Positions 26,060 to 34,112 of a stretch of 64,000 nt of DNA are shown piece after piece. Origin of the DNA: Variovorax sp. WS11 (GTDB lineage: Bacteria; Pseudomonadota; Gammaproteobacteria; Burkholderiales; Burkholderiaceae_C); NCBI RefSeq assembly GCF_010499245.1, contig NZ_JAAGOW010000001.1, forward strand, positions 3,162,001 through 3,226,000. The letters run 5' to 3'. A program made the translations under genes and the position numbers. The stretch's first letter is position 1, and every line of letters begins with the position of its first letter. Under the pieces are notes generated by a model, which did no database searches, had not been told where the DNA came from, and saw only the letters and a program-made list of their open reading frames with translations.

Positions 26060-27216
26060 TCGCCCGGCGTCGCCCGGGCATAGGGCGCGAAATCGTTCCC
26101 GTCCCTCATCAGGAGCTGGATCAGCTTGGGGTGCGTGAAGAGCTTTTCCTTGCCGGCCTGGATTTCCGACAGGACCCCCGCGCCCACCAGATCCTTCAGG
26201 TAGCGTGACGCCGCCTGCCGCTGGGCGATCTGCTTGTCGACCAGGTTGCCGATGCGGCAGTAAGGCTGCTCGAAGATCGTTTCGACAAGCTCGCGGCTGT
26301 AGATCTTCGGCAGGCTCTCGCGCACGTGCTCGGTGGTGTGCTCGGCCAGGCGCCGGATCGCGGCGATCTTTCCCGTGGTCCATTGCGCGGTTTCTTCAAC
26401 GGCGCGCAGCATGTAAAGCACCCATTCCTCCCAGGCCTGCTCGCTGGTGACCTTCTGCAGCAGCCGGTAGTAGTCGGCCTTGTGGGCAATGACGTAGCGG
26501 CTCAGGTAGAGCACGGGCAGCGTCAGCAGCTTCTCCTGGATCAGCACCAGGATGTTGATCACGCGGCCGGTGCGGCCGTTGCCGTCGGTGAAGGGGTGGA
26601 TGGCTTCGAACTGGTAATGGCCCACGGCCATGCGAATCAGAGGGTCGAGCTCGCGCTCGTCGTGAAGGAAGCGCTCCCAGTTCGCCAGCAGCTGGCGCAG
26701 CAGCGTTTCGCCCTCGGGCGGCGTGTAGATGCTCTCGCCGTTGCGATCGCTGACGAGCTGCGTGCCCGGCGTGCGGCGGATGTCCATCTCGACGCCCTTG
26801 ATGGTGGTGCAGATTTCGACGGCGGTGCGGATGCACAAGGGCCGCGCCTCCAGCGAGCGAAAGCCCTGGTGCAGCGCCGTCCGGTAGCGCAGGGCCTCCT
26901 TGGTGGCCGTATCGGCTTGGCCGTCGTGGCTGTCCGCATGCTGGAAGAGACGGTCGGTGGTGGTGACGATGTTCTCGATCTCGGAACTGTCCTTGGCCTC
27001 CAGCAGCGGGATCGTGTTGATCAGCACGGTGGGATTCGGGATCAGCTCGGCCGCTTGTTTGAGCTCGGCCAAGGCGGCGCGGGCCGTGATGCACTGCTTG
27101 AGAACCGCTTTGGTTTCCAGGTCGCGGGAGGGCGGCAGAGGTGGCAGTTCGGCATAGGGCCTGTCGGGGTGCCAGGAGGGTTGTGTCATGTTCGAAAAAG
27201 TCGAATTTGTCGACAT
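26038..27216 (-). CDS. Fic/DOC-family protein with an intramolecular inhibitory motif
   Basis: The 392-residue protein has the complete Fic motif HPFTDGNGRTGR (207-218), so transfer of AMP from ATP to a target hydroxyl is likely. Upstream, SSEIEN (77-82) fits the [S/T]xxxE[G/N] inhibitory motif, with Glu81 expected to block the ATP gamma-phosphate site (class II Fic). The C-terminal 90 residues look like a winged helix (QIAQRQAASRYLKDLVGAGVL). No separate antitoxin gene is adjacent. The ATG at 27216 is used; a second in-frame ATG is at 27189. The 3' end overlaps the convergent FAH gene by 22 bp. Confidence 0.9.
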   Translation of the reverse strand: MSTNSTFSNMTQPSWHPDRPYAELPPLPPSRDLETKAVLKQCITARAALAELKQAAELIPNPTVLINTIPLLEAKDSSEIENIVTTTDRLFQHADSHDGQADTATKEALRYRTALHQGFRSLEARPLCIRTAVEICTTIKGVEMDIRRTPGTQLVSDRNGESIYTPPEGETLLRQLLANWERFLHDERELDPLIRMAVGHYQFEAIHPFTDGNGRTGRVINILVLIQEKLLTLPVLYLSRYVIAHKADYYRLLQKVTSEQAWEEWVLYMLRAVEETAQWTTGKIAAIRRLAEHTTEHVRESLPKIYSRELVETIFEQPYCRIGNLVDKQIAQRQAASRYLKDLVGAGVLSEIQAGKEKLFTHPKLIQLLMRDGNDFAPYARATPGDQGAAAS

Positions 27217-27357
27217 GAGTTCAGCATATGTCGCTGGCGACGCCACGTCAACGGAACGTGTCGCTGTTTTTTGATTTTGGCGACATGACCGTGGGCTCGT
27301 GTCATTGGCGGCGACATGAGGACAATGACACGTCGCAGATTTCCGGTTTTGACGACA
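27200..27357. repeat. Degenerate direct repeats upstream of fic (unit near TTTTGnCGACA)
   Basis: Two 26-bp copies at 27260-27285 and 27332-27357 match at 20 of 26 positions and start 72 bp apart. A truncated third copy (TTTGTCGACA) covers the fic start codon at about 27206-27215. Between them lies the inverted repeat GTGTCATTG (27299-27307) and CAATGACAC (27323-27331). The segment is noticeably less GC-rich than the flanking genes. An operator array or the remnant of a small tandem duplication are both possible. Confidence 0.6.
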
Positions 27358-27359
27358 CG

Positions 27360-28139
27360 TCAGGTCGAAGCGCCGCGCAGGAGATCCTTCAGGCTCCGTA
27401 TCCCCAGCCGCCGAAACGCCCGGTATTGATGGGTCCGCACCGTGGTGAGCTCGATCCCGATCTCGCGCGCCGTCTCCTTGGCGGTCCGGCCGGCCAGCAG
27501 GTGGCCGATCACCTCGCGCTCGCGCAGGCTCAGGGCCAGCAGGCGCGTGCCCAGGCTGGGCTCGGCCGCCTCGCGCGCCGCCATCGCGCTGCGGCCGTGC
27601 GCAAGAGTCGCGTCGGCGAGCAGGGTGGCGTGGGCCTCGAGCAGCGCGAAGTCCCGCGCATCGAACTCTGCTTGCGCGAGGCTGCGGTAGAAGCTCACGG
27701 CCGTGCGCTGCCCGGTGGGCAACAGCAGCAGCACCGAGGCGCGCTCGCGGATGCCCACGTCGCCGTAGCAGGCCGCGCGGTAGGCCGGGTCCGCCACCTC
27801 CTCGGCGACCTGGTGGCCCATCCAGAGCTGGGGCCGCTTGGGCAGTTTGCGGCCGGCGAGCCACACCATGTTGGGATCGAGCCGGTCGAAGCGCTGGGCC
27901 ACGTAGCGCTCGGCCGTACGCTCTGCCGTGCTGCCGTAGCTGCTGGCGGCCGACACGGTCTCGATGCGGCCGCTGGCGCTCACGGCGAAGACGGTGCAGA
28001 AGGTGACCGGCAGCACCCGATGCAGGGCGCCCAGGTAGCTGGCCGCCAAGTGCGGCGTGCCGATGCCGGCGAGCACGCCGCTGACCACGGGGGCCGCGAA
28101 CGTAGGCGCTTCAGCGCTGCGCAGGGGCCAGCGCCTCAT
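27360..28139 (-). CDS. LuxR-family transcriptional regulator
   Basis: The 259-residue protein has a C-terminal LuxR helix-turn-helix (LSLREREVIGHLLAGRTAKE, then REIGIELTTVRTHQYRAFRRL). Its roughly 190-residue N-terminal domain has no recognised autoinducer or response-regulator signature. ATG 28139 is preferred over upstream alternatives that run through the divergent promoter region. It is divergent from the flavin monooxygenase gene, with a 14-bp palindrome between them, so it probably regulates that operon in response to a small molecule such as the monooxygenase substrate. Confidence 0.82.
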   Translation of the reverse strand: MRRWPLRSAEAPTFAAPVVSGVLAGIGTPHLAASYLGALHRVLPVTFCTVFAVSASGRIETVSAASSYGSTAERTAERYVAQRFDRLDPNMVWLAGRKLPKRPQLWMGHQVAEEVADPAYRAACYGDVGIRERASVLLLLPTGQRTAVSFYRSLAQAEFDARDFALLEAHATLLADATLAHGRSAMAAREAAEPSLGTRLLALSLREREVIGHLLAGRTAKETAREIGIELTTVRTHQYRAFRRLGIRSLKDLLRGAST

Positions 28140-28157
28140 GGGGGTCTCGGGGTTAAC

Positions 28158-28171
28158 ACTTCGTACGAAGT
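28158..28171. promoter_or_regulatory. Candidate operator, palindrome ACTTCGTACGAAGT
   Basis: A perfect 14-bp palindrome lies in the 74-bp gap between the divergent LuxR-type regulator and the FAD monooxygenase gene. Its position 19 bp from one start and 43 bp from the other suits a dimeric regulator controlling both. Binding by the LuxR protein is inference. Confidence 0.6.
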
Positions 28172-28213
28172 TAGGACATCGGCGCTCCGAAGGCATCGGG
28201 ACAATCCCTTCGC

Positions 28214-29968
28214 ATGAACACCGCTGTACTGCCCCCTCCGGCCGCGCGCCCCGGCGATGCCGCCACCGGTCCGCTGCCGCCCGCGGCGGGCGACCTGCCG
28301 CCGCCGGTCGGCGATTTCCGCTACACCCGCTTCGCACCCACGCTGCCGCCGCTCGAGGACGGCGTCGAAGCCGGCCGCCATCCCGTCGTGATCGCAGGCG
28401 GCGGGCCGGTCGGGATGGCGCTGGCCCTGGGCCTGGCCAACCACGGCCTGCGCAGCGTGATCCTCGAAGCCGACGACACGGTCTGCGTCGGCAGCCGCGC
28501 GGCCTGCGTCTCGCGCCGCAGCCTGGAGATCGTCGAGCGCCTGGGCGCGCTGCCGGCCTTCCTGGCCAAGGGCCTGGCCTGGACCGGCGGGCGCAGCTTC
28601 TACAAGACCGAGGAGGTGTTCCACTTCGAGATGCCGCACGACGCGCGGCAGAAGCTGCCGCCGATGATCAACCTCGAGCAGTACTACATCGAGCAGTACC
28701 TGCTCGACGAGATCGTGCGCCGCAATGCAGCGGCGCCGGGCCTGATCGACATCCGCTGGGGCACGGAGCTCGCCGGCTTCACGCAGGATGCCGAGGGGGC
28801 GGTGCTGCAGGCGCGCAATGCCCTGGGCGCGTACACCTTGAATGCGCAATGGCTGGTGGGCTGCGACGGCGGCCAGAGCTTCGTGCGCAAGTCGCTGGGC
28901 CTCAACCTGGAGGGCACGGCCTACGAAGGCCGCTACGTGATCATCGACATCGAGCTCCACAGCAACCACCCGACGGAGCGCCGCGCCTGGTTCGACCCGC
29001 CGTGGAACCCCGGCTCGACGGTGCTGATGCACCGTCAGCCCGACGACATCTGGCGCATCGACTACCAGCTGCGCGCCGGCCAGAGCACCGAGGAGGCGCT
29101 GCAGCCCGCCGCGGTGGCCGAGTTCGTGCAGCGCCATCTCGACGCCATCGGCGAGGGCCACCTGCCCTGGAAGACGGTCTGGACCTCGGTCTACCGCGCC
29201 GGCGCGATGACGCTTTCGAGCTACCGCCACGGCCGCGTGCTGTTCGCCGGCAATGCCGCGCATGCCATGCCGATCTTCGGCGTGCGCGGGCTCAACTCCG
29301 GCTTCGACGATGCCGACAACCTGGCCTGGAAGCTGGCGCTGGTGGCGCGTGGCGTGTCGGACGCGTCGCTGCTCGACAGCTACTCGCAGGAGCGCATCGC
29401 GGCCTTCCACATCAATGCCGAGAGCGCGATGCGCAGCACCGAGTTCATGTCGCCGCCCTCGCGCGGCTTCGACCTGCTGCGCGAGGCGGCGCTGTCGCTC
29501 TCGGGCGTGCAGCGCGGCATCGCGAACCTCATCAACCCGCGGCAGACGCAGGCCGTGAGCTACGAATCCGCGCTGTCCAGCGAGAGCGACATGCTCACGG
29601 CCGGCCCGCGGCCTGGCGAGACCCTGCCCGAACAGCCGCTGGGGCCCGGGCTTCATCTCACCGACTGGGTCGGGTCGCAGTTCACCGTGCTCCTGCTCAA
29701 CATCGATCGCCCGGACGCCGGCTTCGAGGCCGAGCTCGCCGCCGCGCAGGCCGGCCCCTTGCAGCCGGTGCTGCGCGTGTTGCCGCCTGCTGCGGAACAT
29801 GCCGCGGTGTTCGAGGCGCTGGGCGCAGAGGAAGGCGCGGTCTACCTGCTGCGGCCCGACGGCCATGTGGCCGCGCGCTGGCGCCGTGTGCCGCCGGGTG
29901 CGTTGGCCGAGGCGCTCGCGCGCGCATCGGCGCTCGCTCCGCAGCCGAAGGCGAAGGTACTCCAATGA
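28214..29968 (+). CDS. FAD-dependent aromatic-type monooxygenase (MhpA-like)
   Basis: The 584-residue group A flavin monooxygenase has the Rossmann motif VVIAGGGPVGMALALGLA (about 56-73), the middle DG-type motif (VGCDGGQSFVRK) and a third motif, GNAAHAMPIFGVRGLNSG. In most relatives this third motif begins GD; here the ribityl-binding Asp is Asn. A thioredoxin-like C-terminal part follows, as in 3-(3-hydroxyphenyl)propionate hydroxylases. The family hydroxylates phenolic rings with NAD(P)H and O2. It is in an operon with DUF2783 and Bug genes: the next ATG overlaps its TGA. Confidence 0.85.
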   Translation: MNTAVLPPPAARPGDAATGPLPPAAGDLPPPVGDFRYTRFAPTLPPLEDGVEAGRHPVVIAGGGPVGMALALGLANHGLRSVILEADDTVCVGSRAACVSRRSLEIVERLGALPAFLAKGLAWTGGRSFYKTEEVFHFEMPHDARQKLPPMINLEQYYIEQYLLDEIVRRNAAAPGLIDIRWGTELAGFTQDAEGAVLQARNALGAYTLNAQWLVGCDGGQSFVRKSLGLNLEGTAYEGRYVIIDIELHSNHPTERRAWFDPPWNPGSTVLMHRQPDDIWRIDYQLRAGQSTEEALQPAAVAEFVQRHLDAIGEGHLPWKTVWTSVYRAGAMTLSSYRHGRVLFAGNAAHAMPIFGVRGLNSGFDDADNLAWKLALVARGVSDASLLDSYSQERIAAFHINAESAMRSTEFMSPPSRGFDLLREAALSLSGVQRGIANLINPRQTQAVSYESALSSESDMLTAGPRPGETLPEQPLGPGLHLTDWVGSQFTVLLLNIDRPDAGFEAELAAAQAGPLQPVLRVLPPAAEHAAVFEALGAEEGAVYLLRPDGHVAARWRRVPPGALAEALARASALAPQPKAKVLQ

Positions 29969-30195
29969 CTGCCGCCCTCACGCTCGAAGCCCGCGACCGG
30001 CTCTACGCCGAATGCGCCAACGCCATCAGCGAAGCCGGTGCCGAGCGAGAATCGCTCTTCCTCGCACGGCTCGTCCTGCTGCTGTTCGAGCAGATCGGCG
30101 ACGAGGCGCGTTGCCGTGCCGCGCTCGCCGAAGCGCTGCGCGACCTGCCAGTGCCTTCGCTGTCCGCAGTACCGGCCGACGCCGGAACGGCTTGA
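29965..30195 (+). CDS. DUF2783-like small protein
   Basis: The 76-residue protein overlaps the monooxygenase stop by four bases (ATGA). A helical core LFLARLVLLLFEQIGDEARCRAAL resembles DUF2783 proteins, which are usually encoded beside flavin monooxygenases. Translational coupling suggests it works with that enzyme, perhaps as a stabilising partner; no activity is known. Confidence 0.7.
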   Translation: MTAALTLEARDRLYAECANAISEAGAERESLFLARLVLLLFEQIGDEARCRAALAEALRDLPVPSLSAVPADAGTA

Positions 30196-30236
30196 TTCCC
30201 TCGCCCACTGAATCACAACCCCAGGAGACTTCATCG

Positions 30237-31211
30237 ATGGACCGCAGAACCCTGCTCACCACCCTCGCCGCCACCGCGGCCGCCGCCGCCGCACCGTGGG
30301 CGCGCGCGCAGAACTACCCCGAGCAGCTCATCAAGTGGGTGGTGCCCTATCCCGCCGGCGGCGGCACCGACGTCATCGCGCGCACCCTGGCCGAGGCCAT
30401 GCGACAGACGCTGGGCCAGCAGATCGTGATCGACAACCGCCCCGGCGCCTCGACCAACATCGGCGCCGACCTGGTCGCCAAGTCCAAGCCCGACGGCTAC
30501 ACCATCATGTCGGCCGACAACGCGGTGCTGGCCTTCAACGAGTACCTGTTCAGCAAGCTGCCCTTCAACCCCGAGAAGGACTTCAGCTACATCGGCGCGA
30601 TCGGCAAGTTCCCGCTCGCCCTGGTGGTGCACCCTGACTTCCCGGCCAAGGACTTCAAGGCCTTCCTGGCCTACGTGAAGGCCAATCCCGGCAAGGTCAA
30701 CTACGCCTCGCCCGGCAACGGCTCGCCGCACCACCTGGCGATGGAGATGTTCAAGAACCGCACCGGCACCTTCATCACGCACATCCCCTACCGCGGCGCG
30801 GCGCCGGCGATGGCGGACGTGATGGGCGGCCAGGTCCCCTGCATGTTCCTCGACCTCGCCTCGGGTCTGCCGATCATGCAGGGCCAGAAGGTGCGGGTGC
30901 TGGCCATCGGCTCGGGCGCGCGTTCGAAGCTGCTGCCCGATGTGCCGACGCTGGCCGAAGTGGGCGTGCCCAACACCGAAGTGTTCGCCTTCCAGGGCAT
31001 CCTGGGCCCGGCCGGCCTGCCCGCGCCGGTGGTGAGCAAGCTCAACACGGAACTCAACCGCGCCTTCGGCGTGCCCGCGGTGCAGAAGCGCTTCAGCGAC
31101 TTCGGCATGGAGGCGATGCCGGGCACGCCGCAGCAGTTCGCGGCGCTCTCGCGCGCGGAGTCGAAGCGCTGGGGGCCGATCATCAAGTCGGCCGGGATCA
31201 AGCTCGATTGA
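30237..31211 (+). CDS. Bug-family tripartite tricarboxylate transporter binding protein
   Basis: The 324-residue periplasmic protein has a signal peptide with an Arg pair (MDRRTLLTTLAATAAAAAAP). The Bug-family signature follows: WVVPYPAGGGTDVIARTLAE, IVIDNRPGASTNIGADLVAK and PHHLAMEMF. Bug proteins bind small carboxylates or aromatic acids and are greatly expanded in Burkholderiales. AGGAG precedes ATG 30237. No TctA/TctB membrane genes are near. Its operon position suggests it captures the substrate of the monooxygenase. Confidence 0.9.
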   Translation: MDRRTLLTTLAATAAAAAAPWARAQNYPEQLIKWVVPYPAGGGTDVIARTLAEAMRQTLGQQIVIDNRPGASTNIGADLVAKSKPDGYTIMSADNAVLAFNEYLFSKLPFNPEKDFSYIGAIGKFPLALVVHPDFPAKDFKAFLAYVKANPGKVNYASPGNGSPHHLAMEMFKNRTGTFITHIPYRGAAPAMADVMGGQVPCMFLDLASGLPIMQGQKVRVLAIGSGARSKLLPDVPTLAEVGVPNTEVFAFQGILGPAGLPAPVVSKLNTELNRAFGVPAVQKRFSDFGMEAMPGTPQQFAALSRAESKRWGPIIKSAGIKLD

Positions 31212-31223
31212 GAACTCGCAGGC

Positions 31224-32393
31224 CTACCTTGCGTAGGCTTTTCGGGAGCCGTCCTCGAAGACTTCGTCGTCGCGCTCCAGCTTGCCGTCGGCGTCCCAGC
31301 TGCGCTCGCGCGTCACGCGGCCCTTGTCGTCGTAGCTCGACTCGGCGCGCAGCTTGCCGCTGTCGTTGAAGCGCTGGTGCAGGCCGATCGGGATCTGGCG
31401 GAAGCGGCTCACGACGGCGAAGCGTCCCAGCGCGGCGCGCTCGCCGTTGTCGTGGAACTCGGTGATCTCGACCGTGCGCGCCTCGTTGCCTTCGCCGTAG
31501 ACCGCCTTGCTGCGCGGCTGGCCGTTGAGGTAGTAGCTCTCGTCGGACAGAGGCTCGCCGGCGGCGCTCCAGCGCTGGTCGCGCACGAGCAGGCCCTTCT
31601 CGGAGAACTCCTGCTCGCGCCGCTTGATCGCGCCGCGCTCGAGCAGCAGGTAGACGATCTCCCGGCGCTTGACGCCCTCGGACGACCAGCGCCGCTCGAT
31701 GCGCTGGGTGCCGCTGATCTCGTCCTGCATTGAGGGCTTGCCGTTGTCGTAGAGCTCTTCGCTGCGCACCCGCTTGCCGGCCAGGTAGGCGAGCCGCGTG
31801 CGCAGGATGCCCTTGCCATCGAACAGCTCGACCTGCGAGGGGGTGTTGCCGACGAAGCCGCACAGCTTCGCATCGTCGGCCGCCGGCGCCAGCAGGGGCT
31901 TGTCGCCGCAGCGCAGGCCGGACAGCTGCCCGCGCTCGGTGAATTCGGCGTAGGCGCGCTCGCCGGGCTCGGCGTAGAAGGTGGCGCGGCGCAGCTGCCC
32001 GTTGGGATGAAAGCTGCGCGTGAGGCCGGTCTCGTGGCCGTTCTCGTACACCGCCTCGCGCAGCACCCGACCGGTGGCCGGCGAGAACTCGCGCGCCGGG
32101 CCTTCCATGTTGCCGCGGGCGTTGACGCTGTGCTCCTTCAGCAGCTTGCCTTTCTCGTAGTAGCGCACCAGGCCCATGAAGACGCCGTTCTGGAGCTGCT
32201 GCTCGCGCATCAGCTCGCCGCTGTCGCGGTCCTTGCAGCGCATCAAGCCGGTCTTGCCGGCCGTGGTGTTGCCGTTGGCCGGGTTCACGCTCTGACCGTT
32301 GAGCTCGCAGTCCTGCACCGCCTGCGCGCCCAGCGGCAGCAGGGCGAGCAGCGCGGCTGCGAGAGCGGCCGGGCGCGGGAACATGGACAACAT
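31224..32393 (-). CDS. Secreted MORN-like repeat protein (YwqK type)
   Basis: The 389-residue protein has a signal peptide (AALAAALLALLPLGAQAVQ). Repeated MORN-variant units follow, spaced by about 20-25 residues (QNGVFMGLVRYYEKGKLLKE, YENGHETGLTRSFHPNGQLR, SYYLNGQPRSKAVYGEGNE, RFNDSGKLRAESSYDDKGR). YwqK proteins have been annotated as antitoxins, but a secreted repeat protein more likely binds envelope components. A second ATG is at 32384. It begins four bases after the VOC gene, so they are probably co-transcribed. Confidence 0.78.
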   Translation of the reverse strand: MLSMFPRPAALAAALLALLPLGAQAVQDCELNGQSVNPANGNTTAGKTGLMRCKDRDSGELMREQQLQNGVFMGLVRYYEKGKLLKEHSVNARGNMEGPAREFSPATGRVLREAVYENGHETGLTRSFHPNGQLRRATFYAEPGERAYAEFTERGQLSGLRCGDKPLLAPAADDAKLCGFVGNTPSQVELFDGKGILRTRLAYLAGKRVRSEELYDNGKPSMQDEISGTQRIERRWSSEGVKRREIVYLLLERGAIKRREQEFSEKGLLVRDQRWSAAGEPLSDESYYLNGQPRSKAVYGEGNEARTVEITEFHDNGERAALGRFAVVSRFRQIPIGLHQRFNDSGKLRAESSYDDKGRVTRERSWDADGKLERDDEVFEDGSRKAYAR

Positions 32394-32397
32394 GGAT

Positions 32398-32811
32398 TCA
32401 GGTGGCGTAGACGCTATCGAGCGAGCGGAAGCCTTTGACCTCGATGGGATTGCCGAAAGGGTCGCAGAAGAACATCGTCCATTGCTCGCCCGGCTGGCCT
32501 TCGAAGCGCACTTGCGGCTTCAACACGAACTCGGTGCCGGCCCCTTCCAGGCGCTCGGCCAGGGCCTGCCAGTCGGGCAGTTCGAGGATCAGGCCCAGGT
32601 GGGGCATCGGCACCAGGACGTCGCCCACATGCCCGGTGCGGGCGGTGGCGAAGGGCTCGCCCAGGTGCAGTGAGATCTGGTGGCCGAAGAAGTCGAAGTC
32701 GACCCAGGTGTCGGTGCTGCGGCCTTCTGCGCAACCGAGGCGATTGCCGTAGAAGCGCCGGGCCTCGTCGAGATCGCGGACGTTGAAGGCGAGGTGAAAT
32801 ATGCTGCGCAT
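32398..32811 (-). CDS. VOC-family protein
   Basis: The 137-residue VOC-fold protein has two modules, MRSIFHLAFNVRDLDEARRF and MPHLGLILELPDWQALAERL. Likely metal ligands are His6, the His of MPHLGL and the Glu of NPIEVKGF. This pattern is common in glyoxalase- or dioxygenase-like proteins of unknown substrate. The start ATG 32811 gives the typical short N-terminus. It is followed after 4 bp by the MORN-like gene. Confidence 0.8.
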   Translation of the reverse strand: MRSIFHLAFNVRDLDEARRFYGNRLGCAEGRSTDTWVDFDFFGHQISLHLGEPFATARTGHVGDVLVPMPHLGLILELPDWQALAERLEGAGTEFVLKPQVRFEGQPGEQWTMFFCDPFGNPIEVKGFRSLDSVYAT

Positions 32812-32864
32812 GCGAAGAGCATAGCGGTGCTGCCGCCGTCCCGAAACCTGTGGATACAAACACC

Positions 32865-34112
32865 ATGAGCGCGCCTCCCGACACCCCCGATCCGATCACC
32901 CGGCTGCTGCACGCCGACCGCCGCTTCGGCGCCGAGCAGGGCGGCGTCCACATGGCCGTGAATCCCTCGGTTCAGTATGGCTATGAGCGAGTGGAGGACC
33001 TGATCGGCGTGTTCCAGGGCCGCTTGAAGAACCGCTTCAACTACGCGCGCCAGGGCACGCCGACCACGGCGGCGCTGGAGTCCAAGATCACGGCGCTGGA
33101 GGAGGGCGTGGGCACCGTGTCCTTTGCGACCGGCATGGCGGCGGTGTCGGCGGTGTTCCTGACCCTGCTGCGCGCGGGCGATCACCTGGTGGCGAGCCGC
33201 CATCTCTTCGGCAACACCCACAGCGTGCTCGGCACCCTGCAGGGCCTGGGCGTCGAGGTGAGCCTTGTCGACGCGGCCTCGGCCGATGCGGTGGCCGCCG
33301 TGCTGCGGCCCGGGACGCGCATGGTCTTCGTGGAGACCATCGCCAACCCCGGCACGCAGGTGCCTGACCTGCCGGGCATCGGCCGGCTCTGCGCCGAGCG
33401 CGGGCTGGTCTACGTGGTGGACAACACCATCAGCTCGCCCGCGCTGTTCCGGCCCCGAACGGTGGGCGCCAGCCTGTCGCTCAACTCCTTGACCAAGACC
33501 ATCGCCGGCCACGGCAATGCGCTCGGCGGCGCGGTGACAGACACCGGTCTTTTCGACTGGCAGGCCTATCCGAACATCTTCGAGGGCTATCGCCAGGGCG
33601 ACGCGAAACAGTGGGGCCTGACGCAGCTGCGCAAGAAGGGCCTGCGCGACCTGGGAGGCACCCTCAGCTCGGACCACGCGCACCGCATCGCCGTGGGCGC
33701 CGAGACGCTGGCGCTACGGGTGGCGCAGACCAGTGCGACCGCGCTGGCGCTGGCCCGCTTCCTGGAATCCCACGCGGCCGTGGCGCGCGTGTACTACCCG
33801 ATGCTCGAATCGCACCCGCAGCACGCGATGGCGCGCGCGCTGTTCGGCGCGGGCGCCTGGCTGCTGTCCTTCGAGCTGCGCGATCCGGCGGCCTGCATCC
33901 CGGTCATCGACCGGCTGCAGATCCCGGTCAAGGCCACGGGCATGGGCGACACGCGCACGCTGATCATTCCGGTCGCGCCCACGATCTTCTGGGAGGCCGG
34001 GCCCGAGAAGCGCGCCGAGATGGGCATTGCGGAGGGGCTGATCCGCGTCTCGGTCGGCCTGGAGCGCGAGAGCGAGCTGATCGCCGATTTCGCGGCGGCG
34101 CTGGACGGCTGA
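32865..34112 (+). CDS. Cys/Met-metabolism PLP enzyme (cystathionine gamma-synthase family)
   Basis: The 415-residue fold type I PLP enzyme shows the family pattern: RFNYARQGTPTTAALE, SFATGMAAVSAVFLTLL, VVDNTISSP and the PLP Lys in SLTKTIAGHGNALGG. Relatives include O-succinylhomoserine sulfhydrylase, cystathionine gamma-synthase and methionine gamma-lyase; the motifs seen do not separate these. A GTG at 32850 would add five residues; ATG 32865 is preferred but neither has a clear ribosome-binding site. The next gene begins immediately after its stop. Confidence 0.82.
   Translation: MSAPPDTPDPITRLLHADRRFGAEQGGVHMAVNPSVQYGYERVEDLIGVFQGRLKNRFNYARQGTPTTAALESKITALEEGVGTVSFATGMAAVSAVFLTLLRAGDHLVASRHLFGNTHSVLGTLQGLGVEVSLVDAASADAVAAVLRPGTRMVFVETIANPGTQVPDLPGIGRLCAERGLVYVVDNTISSPALFRPRTVGASLSLNSLTKTIAGHGNALGGAVTDTGLFDWQAYPNIFEGYRQGDAKQWGLTQLRKKGLRDLGGTLSSDHAHRIAVGAETLALRVAQTSATALALARFLESHAAVARVYYPMLESHPQHAMARALFGAGAWLLSFELRDPAACIPVIDRLQIPVKATGMGDTRTLIIPVAPTIFWEAGPEKRAEMGIAEGLIRVSVGLERESELIADFAAALDG

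Noticed and set aside
27217..27864. N-terminal extension of the Fic frame beyond ATG 27216
   Set aside because: The extension passes through the repeat region and the LuxR gene and matches no Fic family N-terminus.
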